Positions 58,708-64,000 of a stretch of 64,000 bases of DNA are shown piece by piece; the first letter of the stretch is position 1; every line of letters begins with the position of its first letter. Origin of the DNA: Candidatus Methylomirabilota bacterium (GTDB lineage Bacteria > Methylomirabilota > Methylomirabilia > Methylomirabilales > Methylomirabilaceae); assembly GCA_016207095.1 (NCBI GenBank), contig JACQQF010000037.1:24276-88275 (forward strand), written 5' to 3'. Both the position numbers and the translations under genes were made by a program. The notes beneath the pieces are model-generated. The model was not told the origin of the DNA. It was given only the letters and a program-made list of their open reading frames with translations, and made no database searches.

Positions 58708-59622
58708 TTACGCGATGATCTCTGTGCCGACCCCCTCAGGCGTGAAGATCTCCAGCAGGAGGGCATGAGGGGTGGTGCCATTAATGATGTGAGTCTTCCC
58801 GACCCCGCCGTCGAGGGCGGCGAGACAGGCCTGCACCTTTGGGAGCATGCCTTTCGAGATGACCCCATCGGCGATCAGGCGCTTGATCTCATCCCGGTTC
58901 AGGGTGGGGAGAAGCTTCCCGTTCTGATCGAGGATTCCATCGGTGTCGGTCAGGAGGACAAGTTTTTCCGCCCGAAGGGCGCCGGCGATCTCACCAGCCG
59001 CCAGATCGGCGTTGATGTTGTAGGTCACCCCGGCCTCATCAACCCCCGTCGGCGCCACCACCGGCGTGAAGCCGTCCCGCTCCAGGGCGCGGAGGATCCG
59101 CTCGTTGACGTCCACAACCTCGCCCACAAATCCCAGATCAACCTCCTGGTTCCCGGACCGAATAGCGGTTGGCTTCTCCGGAGGGACCGACTTGGCCTTT
59201 TTCGCCAGGATCAGGCCGCCGTCCTTTCCGGAGAGCCCGACGGCCAGGCCGCCGTGCTGGTTGATCAACCCCACCAACTCCTGATTGATCTGGCCCACCA
59301 GCACCATCTCGACGATTCTCATGGTCTCTTGATCGGTGACCCGCAGGCCGCCGACAAAGGTCGGCTTGAGGCCCGCGAGCTCCATCGCCCTGGTGATCTC
59401 CGGGCCGCCGCCATGGACGACGACCGGATGCATCCCGACGTACCGCATCAGGATGACATCCAGGATCACCGACCGCTTCAGCCCTTCATCGCTCATCGCT
59501 GCGCCGCCATATTTGACGACAACGGTCTTGCCGGCAAACGCCTTGATATACGGCAGCGCCTCGATCAGGACATTCGCCTTGTCGATGGAGGCCTGCACGT
59601 TCAGCCCCTTCGGCTTGGACAC
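58708..59622 (-). CDS. argB: Acetylglutamate kinase
   Basis: 304 aa from GTG 59622 with GGGAGA upstream. TVVVKYGGAAMSDEGLK and VVVHGGGPEITRAMELAGL form the nucleotide and substrate sites, and NINADLAAGEIAGALRAEKLVLLTDTDGIL is the conserved second half. It is the regulated step of arginine synthesis; the N-terminal helix (about 1-25) typical of arginine-sensitive hexameric forms is present. It follows hslU after a small repeat element. Confidence 0.95.
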   Translation of the reverse strand: MSKPKGLNVQASIDKANVLIEALPYIKAFAGKTVVVKYGGAAMSDEGLKRSVILDVILMRYVGMHPVVVHGGGPEITRAMELAGLKPTFVGGLRVTDQETMRIVEMVLVGQINQELVGLINQHGGLAVGLSGKDGGLILAKKAKSVPPEKPTAIRSGNQEVDLGFVGEVVDVNERILRALERDGFTPVVAPTGVDEAGVTYNINADLAAGEIAGALRAEKLVLLTDTDGILDQNGKLLPTLNRDEIKRLIADGVISKGMLPKVQACLAALDGGVGKTHIINGTTPHALLLEIFTPEGVGTEIIA

Positions 59623-59636
59623 CTGCTATCTCCCGA

Positions 59637-59744
59637 TACTAGTGCCGTTCCAACCATTTTCGCCGAATCAGTCAAGCGTCGCTGAAAGCGACGTATGTGC
59701 TGCATAGCTCTCTTCCACTAGCCGCCAAGTTGGAACGGCACTAG
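59637..59744 (-). mobile_element. Small inverted-repeat element C between hslU and argB
   Basis: CTAGTGCCGTTCCAAC at the left and GTTGGAACGGCACTAG at the right, about 108 bp with perfect 16-base inverted ends and CTAG at both borders. The interior has an imperfect hairpin (GCGTCGCTGAAAGCGACG). One end supplies the hslU stop TAG (59741-59743). The other lies a few bases before the argB ribosome-binding site. Non-coding. Confidence 0.85.
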
Positions 59745-61096
59745 AGGATATAACGGCTGAGGTCCTCGTCCTTCACGATCGCCTGAAGCCGTTCCCGGAC
59801 GTAGGCCGCGTTGATATCGACCCGCGCCCCCTGCATCGAGGGCGCCTCAAATGATATCTCGTCCAGCAACCGCTCCATGATCGTGTACAGGCGGCGGGCA
59901 CCGATGTTTTCGGTTGCCTGATTTACGACGCTCGCGATTGAGGCGATCTCCTGAACCGCATCCTCGGTAAAGTCGAGCTTCACCCCCTCCGTCCCCAGAA
60001 GGGCAACATACTGCTTAATCAAGGCGTTCTGAGGTTCCGTCAGGATCCGGACGAAATCTTCCTGTGTCAGGCTCGCCAGCTCCACCCGGAGTGGGAAGCG
60101 CCCCTGCAGCTCCGGGATCAGATCGGACGGCTTGGACACGTGGAACGCTCCGGCCGCAATGAATAGGATGTGATCGGTCCGGACCAGGCCGTATTTGGTG
60201 TTCACTGTAGACCCCTCGACGATCGGTAAGAGATCCCGCTGGACGCCCTGGCGCGAGACATCGGGGCCGTGCATTGCCTCGCGACCGGCGATCTTATCGA
60301 TCTCATCCAAAAAGATGATCCCGGAATCCTCAGCGCGACGGATCGCTTCCGACTTCACCTCGTCCATATCGATGAGCTTGTCGGCCTCCTCCTGGGCAAG
60401 GATCCGCTGCGCCTCCCGGACCTTGACCTTGCGCCGCTTCGTCCGCTGCGGGAGGATGTTTCCCAGCATCTCCTTGATGTTAATATCCATCTCCTCCAGG
60501 CCGGAGCTGCTGAAGATCTCCACCATCGGGATGGCTCGGTCCTTGATCTCCAGCTCCACGATCCGATCGTCCAGCTTCCCATCGTGCAGCCGCTTCCGTA
60601 GCTTCTCGCGTGTCTCGCTTGCTGAGGTCACCGGGCTGCCCTCTTCGACCCGCTCGAACCCGGGCGGCGTTGCCGCCCTGGCGGCGGGAAGGAGAAGATC
60701 CAGCAGCCGCTCCTCGGCCACCTCTCGTGCCCGCTCCTGTACCGTTCTGGTCTTCTCACCTTTCACCATGCCCACGGCCAGCTCGGTCAGGTCCCGCACC
60801 ATCGATTCAACGTCGCGTCCGACGTAGCCGACCTCCGTGTATTTGCTGGCCTCCACCTTGATGAACGGCGCCTCGACCAGCTTGGCCAATCGTCGGGCGA
60901 TCTCGGTCTTCCCCACCCCGGTCGGGCCGATCATGATGATGTTCTTCGGCGCCACCTCGTCCCGCAACTCGGGGGGGAGCTTTTGCCGGCGCCACCTGTT
61001 GCGCAGGGCGATGGCGACCGCGCGCTTCGCCTCCTTTTGGCCGATGATGTACCTGTCAAGCTCGGCCACAATCTCTCGAGGGGTCAACTGTTCCAT
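59741..61096 (-). CDS. hslU: HslU unfoldase ATPase
   Basis: 451 aa. It begins [37 protein letters not shown]. Walker [16 protein letters not shown] near 57, the I-domain between about 110 and 240, Walker [13 protein letters not shown] near 255, sensor GRFPLRVEL and a C-terminal [19 protein letters not shown] tail (which docks into HslV) are visible. It unfolds proteins for the HslV peptidase. The stop TAG belongs to a repeat element. Confidence 0.97.
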   Translation of the reverse strand: MEQLTPREIVAELDRYIIGQKEAKRAVAIALRNRWRRQKLPPELRDEVAPKNIIMIGPTGVGKTEIARRLAKLVEAPFIKVEASKYTEVGYVGRDVESMVRDLTELAVGMVKGEKTRTVQERAREVAEERLLDLLLPAARAATPPGFERVEEGSPVTSASETREKLRKRLHDGKLDDRIVELEIKDRAIPMVEIFSSSGLEEMDINIKEMLGNILPQRTKRRKVKVREAQRILAQEEADKLIDMDEVKSEAIRRAEDSGIIFLDEIDKIAGREAMHGPDVSRQGVQRDLLPIVEGSTVNTKYGLVRTDHILFIAAGAFHVSKPSDLIPELQGRFPLRVELASLTQEDFVRILTEPQNALIKQYVALLGTEGVKLDFTEDAVQEIASIASVVNQATENIGARRLYTIMERLLDEISFEAPSMQGARVDINAAYVRERLQAIVKDEDLSRYIL

Positions 61097-61121
61097 TGCT
61101 CTCTCAACGACTCATTTTCGC

Positions 61122-61204
61122 AATTCGCACCCGCACCTCGGACATCGCACCTCGCACGCTTTTCATCGCACCTCGCACCTCGCACCCCGCACCTCGCACG
61201 ATTT
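61122..61204. repeat. GCACCTC 7-bp-period repeat between hslV and hslU
   Basis: A run of about eleven units (GCACCCG, GCACCTC, GGACATC, GCACCTC, GCACGCT, ...) filling the 107-bp gap between the hslV stop and the hslU start. Confidence 0.75.
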
Positions 61205-61728
61205 CACAGCTCTTCAACCGTGATCCTGTCGTTGGTGTGGACGCAGAGTGACGCGGCAATCTTCATCGCCTCCTCGGCGATCCGCCTGGCGTCGAGTTCG
61301 GAGAACCCCGCAAGGGCTCTAGCGGCAGCCGCCGCATACGGCCCGCCGGAGCCGATGCCGATGACCCCATCGTCGGGTTCGATGACATCCCCCGTCCCCG
61401 AGATCACCAGCGTATGCTCTTTATCAACCACCACCAGCAGCGCCTCGAGCCGTCGGAGCGCCCGGTCGGTGCGCCAATCTTTTGCCAGCTCCACGGCTGC
61501 CCGAGGCAGGTTGCCACTGTACTCCTCGAGCTTGACCTCGAACTTCGTGAACAGGGCAAAGGCGTCGGCCGCGGCGCCGGCAAACCCGGCGATCATTCGA
61601 TCGTTCCACATCCGCCGGACCTTCCTGGCGGTCTGCTTCATCACGGTATCGCCGAAGGAGACCTGTCCATCCCCGGCCACCACCACCCTGCCCTTGTGGC
61701 GCACCGCGAGAATCGTCGTGCTCCGCAC
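61204..61728 (-). CDS. hslV: HslV peptidase subunit
   Basis: I used GTG 61728 ([24 protein letters not shown]), 174 aa, near the usual size; ATG 61770 would add a 14-residue leader ([14 protein letters not shown]) encoded by GCACCTC repeats. In HslV the second residue is the Thr1 nucleophile after Met removal. Here the equivalent T-T follows R-S, so a short propeptide must be removed. [14 protein letters not shown] and the barrel core are intact. It forms the two hexameric rings capped by HslU. Confidence 0.93.
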   Translation of the reverse strand: MRSTTILAVRHKGRVVVAGDGQVSFGDTVMKQTARKVRRMWNDRMIAGFAGAAADAFALFTKFEVKLEEYSGNLPRAAVELAKDWRTDRALRRLEALLVVVDKEHTLVISGTGDVIEPDDGVIGIGSGGPYAAAAARALAGFSELDARRIAEEAMKIAASLCVHTNDRITVEEL

Positions 61729-61732
61729 GTGA

Positions 61733-61763
61733 GGGTGCGAGGTGCGAGGTGCGAGGTGCGAAG
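61733..61763. repeat. GCACCTC repeat at the 5' end of hslV
   Basis: Four units of GTGCGAG on the plus strand immediately upstream of the GTG start of hslV. In the longer reading frame they would encode [11 protein letters not shown]. Confidence 0.65.
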
Positions 61764-61851
61764 CAGTCATAATTAGCGGTTGCCTTGTCCTAGTCGATCG
61801 CATCGTGATGTGAGTCCGTTCCGCGCATTCGAACGCCTAAGACACGACTCA

Positions 61852-62856
61852 TCAGGCTCTGGGATGCGCCTTGTCGTACACGGCCATGAGGTGATCCAGA
61901 TTCACGTGAGTATACCGCTGCGTCGTCGAGAGGCGTGAATGACCCAGCAGCTCCTGGATCGCTCGGAGGTCGGCCCCGGCTTCCAGCAGATGTGTTGCGT
62001 AGCTGTGCCGCAGCCCGTGGGGGGTGATCTTCGGCCCAAGGCCGCTCCGCTTAAGGTGTGTCAAAAGGATCCTGGCAATACTCCTCGTGCTTAAGCGGCC
62101 GCCCAGCCGGTTCAAAAACAACGCTCGCGAAGCGAGGCGTCCTCGCTTGGACGCCGGGTTCAACTCCCCACGCCGGTTCAGATAGCGCCGCAGCGCTGCA
62201 ATCGCCTTCGACCCAATCGGGACAATCCGCTCCCTGTTCCCCTTCCCCTTGACCTTGACCAACCCCTCCCGGAGGTCCAGATGGGGCACATCGAGGCCGA
62301 TCAGCTCACTCAATCGGATGCCCGAGGCGTAGAAAAGCTCGAGGATGGCCCGATCGCGGGCTCCACGGACATCGTGGTCAGCCGGCGCCGCCAGGAGTCG
62401 ATCGACCTCGTCTACGGAGAGGTGGGGGGGGAGCCGCGTCGGCAGTTTCGGGGTCGAAACCAGCTTCGCCGGGTTTGCCTGAACCACGGCCTCGCGGCAG
62501 AGGTACCGGAAGAACGATCGCAGGGTCGCCAGTTTCCGTGCGATGCTACTCCGCGCGATCCCATTGGCATGCAGGTCCGCGATGAAGGCCCGGACCGTCA
62601 GGACATCGATCTCAGCCAGGTCGATGGCCTGTTGCCAGGTATCCCCTCGTTCCACCTCGCTCAGGACAGGCCCGCTTCGATGGGACTCAGCGCAGGCTTC
62701 GACGGCGCTCAGGACAGGCTTTGCCCGAGCGAAGCCGTTCTTTCTGAGGAATGACCGGAACTGTTGAAGGTCGCTCGCATAGTTCTTCAGGGTGTGAGGC
62801 GAAGAGGCCCGTTCCGCCTGAAGATACGAGAGAAACGCCTCCATCTGCTCCAGCAT
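61852..62856 (-). CDS. xerC: Tyrosine recombinase XerC with in-frame repeat insertion
   Basis: ATG 62856 gives 334 aa, about 30 more than usual. The catalytic residues are complete: Arg in ASGIRLSELIGL, Lys in VKGKGNRERIVP, HGLRHSYATHLL, LGHSRL and the nucleophile in TTQRYTHV. The extra residues fall in the N-terminal SAM-like domain (about 45-75), where PVLSAVEACAE and PVLSEVERGD are translations of GCTCAGGACAGG-type repeats at about 62649-62740. Whether the insert disturbs core-DNA binding is not known. XerC resolves chromosome dimers at dif. It precedes hslV-hslU. Confidence 0.92.
   Translation of the reverse strand: MLEQMEAFLSYLQAERASSPHTLKNYASDLQQFRSFLRKNGFARAKPVLSAVEACAESHRSGPVLSEVERGDTWQQAIDLAEIDVLTVRAFIADLHANGIARSSIARKLATLRSFFRYLCREAVVQANPAKLVSTPKLPTRLPPHLSVDEVDRLLAAPADHDVRGARDRAILELFYASGIRLSELIGLDVPHLDLREGLVKVKGKGNRERIVPIGSKAIAALRRYLNRRGELNPASKRGRLASRALFLNRLGGRLSTRSIARILLTHLKRSGLGPKITPHGLRHSYATHLLEAGADLRAIQELLGHSRLSTTQRYTHVNLDHLMAVYDKAHPRA
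62649..62740. repeat. Two copies of a GCTCAGGACAGG-type repeat within xerC
   Basis: CTCGCTCAGGACAGGCCCG and GGCGCTCAGGACAGGCTTTG in the plus strand flank a short spacer and are read in frame as PVLSEVE and PVLSAVE by xerC. This 'TTCGACT.CGCTCAGGACAGG' class is a familiar interspersed repeat in many bacterial genomes. Confidence 0.7.
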
Positions 62857-63050
62857 CCGTCCGATTCTCCTCTTGTCCGGTACGATACGAGGATTGGGTA
62901 GAAAGATCAAGGCAAAACTGCCCCTCGAATCCGATCAGTTCCCGTGGCAAGAGCGCCGCATGTTACCAAAGAGGGCCGAGAAACGCAACTCAACGAAACA
63001 CGACAAGTGAAGTCGGGTTGTCTAGATAGAATTCAACAATTATGCACACC

Positions 63051-63344
63051 TTAGCGGTAGGTCTCCTCCCTTCTGAAACCGCAGTAGTAGAGCACAACCC
63101 CACGGGCGGAGACGTCGTACCGAAAACGGAAGCGACGCAAGGCCAGCCGATACTGACCACCCTCGCCCGGCCCGACATCCTTGAGTTTCTTGATATTGTG
63201 CTGCCGGCTGAAATTGAGGGGATCACTCTCGAGGATTCGCAGGGCTAGAGCGTAGAGGTACGAAAGCTCAGGGTGCTGGTCATTCAGGCGCCTAAGCAGC
63301 CGATCGAACTGTGGAACGGTCCGAACGGAGAAGCGCGGCCTCAT
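63051..63344 (-). CDS. RelE/ParE-family toxin
   Basis: 97 aa, start overlapping the antitoxin stop (ATGA). RPRFSVRTVPQFDRLLRRLNDQHPE opens with the helical hairpin and VGPGEGGQYRLALRRFRFRYDVSARGVVLYYCGFRREETYR carries the beta-sheet, with the Y-R-x-R/L-R-x-x-x-R-Y-x pattern and terminal tyrosine of RelE-like mRNA interferases. The adjacent antitoxin makes the type II identification sound. Confidence 0.85.
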   Translation of the reverse strand: MRPRFSVRTVPQFDRLLRRLNDQHPELSYLYALALRILESDPLNFSRQHNIKKLKDVGPGEGGQYRLALRRFRFRYDVSARGVVLYYCGFRREETYR

Positions 63345-63670
63345 GCGCTCCGACGCCGCGTGACCTTACCTCTCTTTCGCTGCTGGAGTTCTCGCAGAAG
63401 CTCCTCGGCTGGCCTGCTCTTGCCGGCGAGATATTCCTGGTGGCCCTTCTTGATGATGGCCCGGACCCTTGGGTCTTGGAGCTCCAGGTAATCCTCGAAC
63501 TCATCAACGTCCATGATGGCGGCAACGGGGATGCCGTCCTTTTCGAGGATGAAGTACTCCTTGTTGAGGTGGACCCGCTTGACTAGGGCGCCCAGGTTGA
63601 TCCGGGCCTGAGTGATAGGGAGGCGTTGAACCATAGTCGATGATCTTGTCGATGCGGCCTTAAGAGCCAT
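63341..63670 (-). CDS. Phd/YefM-family antitoxin
   Basis: 109 aa from ATG with AAAGGAG upstream. The DNA-binding N-terminal domain is seen as QRLPITQARINLGALVKRVHLNKEYFILEKDGIPVAAIMDVDEFEDYLE, matching Phd/YefM. The C-terminus (ELLRELQQRKRGK) is helical and basic and probably wraps the toxin. It overlaps the toxin gene by four bases and is translated first, the usual order. Confidence 0.88.
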   Translation of the reverse strand: MALKAASTRSSTMVQRLPITQARINLGALVKRVHLNKEYFILEKDGIPVAAIMDVDEFEDYLELQDPRVRAIIKKGHQEYLAGKSRPAEELLRELQQRKRGKVTRRRSA

Positions 63671-63687
63671 TGGCTACTCCTTTCGAT

Positions 63688-63710
63688 ATTGATCAACATT
63701 GATTGACCTT
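63688..63710 (-). promoter_or_regulatory. Candidate operator of the toxin-antitoxin genes
   Basis: ATTGATCAACATTGATTGAC contains the palindrome TTGATCAA and two ATTGAT half-sites 10 bases apart, between the -10 element and the antitoxin start. Phd/YefM proteins bind such short repeats. Confidence 0.45.
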
Positions 63711-63711
63711 A

Positions 63712-63739
63712 GTATTACAGACTGTCAGAGAGGTGTCAA
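63712..63739 (-). promoter_or_regulatory. Promoter of the toxin-antitoxin operon
   Basis: Minus-strand TTGACA (63734-63739), 16-bp spacer, TAATAC (63712-63717). It is a good sigma70-type match directly upstream of the operator and 42 bp before the antitoxin ATG. Confidence 0.65.
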
Positions 63740-63859
63740 CGATGTGATTGCTTAGACACCCGAGTTGACGCCAGCGGGCGCCCGTGACGTCACAGCAGCC
63801 TCGAAGTGGGTCAATGATGGAACAGTAACAACTGTAGACGTAAACAGAACTCCCGATTG

Positions 63860-64000
63860 CTAGTGCCGTTCCAACTATGTACGCCTAAATGGTAAGGCGA
63901 GTGCCGTTCCAACTATTTGGCCTCGCGACACCATGATGTGTGGGCAACTTAATCGGCCTCTGCATAGCGTCATTATCTCTCCGAAAAAGTTGGAACGGCA
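63860..64000. mobile_element. Nested small inverted-repeat elements (outer element 5' end; family B copy 2), cut by window end
   Basis: CTAGTGCCGTTCCAAC at 63860 begins one element. From 63901 a second begins (GTGCCGTTCCAACTATTTGG) and ends at the window edge with GTTGGAACGGCA. The inner one shares CGACAC, ATGATGTGTGGGCAACTTAAT, CGGCCT and GTCATT with the family B copy next to ftsZ. The outer right end would lie just beyond base 64000. The 330-bp gap from 63671 holds this, the promoter and the operator. Confidence 0.7.

Overview
This 64 kb GC-rich window comes from a Gram-negative-type bacterium: it has a lipobox lipoprotein, meso-diaminopimelate peptidoglycan genes and a complete division and cell-wall (dcw) cluster. 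Gene content (LL-diaminopimelate aminotransferase route to lysine, anaerobic-type Fe-S U32 proteins, CaiB/BaiF CoA-transferases) would fit an NC10/Methylomirabilis-like or related lineage. That placement is my inference and was not tested by any search. There are no rRNA or tRNA genes and no CRISPR array that I can see.

Layout. (1) About 1-7300, plus strand: an accessory run of tightly packed genes. It holds the end of a Mg-chelatase-type AAA+ subunit, a ChlD-like VWA protein, an alpha/beta hydrolase, a protein resembling prokaryotic E2 family D, two unrecognised proteins, a DUF4177-like protein, a TPR protein, a HEPN-like protein, a TusA-like protein without its cysteine, and one more unknown. 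(2) 7500-11700, minus: a small zinc-ribbon gene, then an IclR regulator followed by three translationally coupled U32 genes. Two of these reproduce the cysteine spacing of UbiU and UbiV. Near-identical 16-bp palindromes precede both the regulator and the first U32 gene. (3) 11800-18730, minus: a second IclR regulator with a strong promoter, a pair of class III CoA-transferases, three small proteins (one only 51 aa) and an acyl-CoA ligase, punctuated by strong hairpins. (4) 18800-40870, minus: yggS and the dcw cluster, in transcription order mraZ-STAS-rsmH-ftsL-ftsI-murE-(decayed murF?)-hydrolase-membrane Mur ligase-ddl-mraY-murD-ftsW-murG-murC-murB-ftsQ-ftsA-ftsZ. (5) 40950-62860, minus: biosynthetic and housekeeping genes panC, panB, deoxynucleoside kinase, folK, folB, dapL, FAH-family, dapB, dapA, dapF, lysA, three exported proteins, argH, argG, argF, argD, argB, hslU, hslV and xerC. 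Together these make lysine/DAP (feeding murE), arginine from N-acetylglutamate phosphate onward, pantoate/pantothenate and pterin. (6) 63000-64000: a Phd/RelE-type toxin-antitoxin pair and mobile-element debris.

Two kinds of repeat run through the window. First, small elements share the inverted terminal sequence GTGCCGKTCCAA and are flanked by CTAG. Five of them begin exactly at the TAG stop codon of a gene (ftsZ, rsmH, dapL, the dNK gene, hslU). This is what TA-duplicating, CTAG-targeting (IS630-like) insertion would produce, because the first base of the element restores the stop codon. Second, degenerate 7-bp-period repeats of several different sequences (GCACCTC, GTTCCGG, GGTTCAC and TTTAGGG types) fill many of the intergenic gaps and in places have been captured as coding sequence (MurG and ArgG C-termini, region before HslV).
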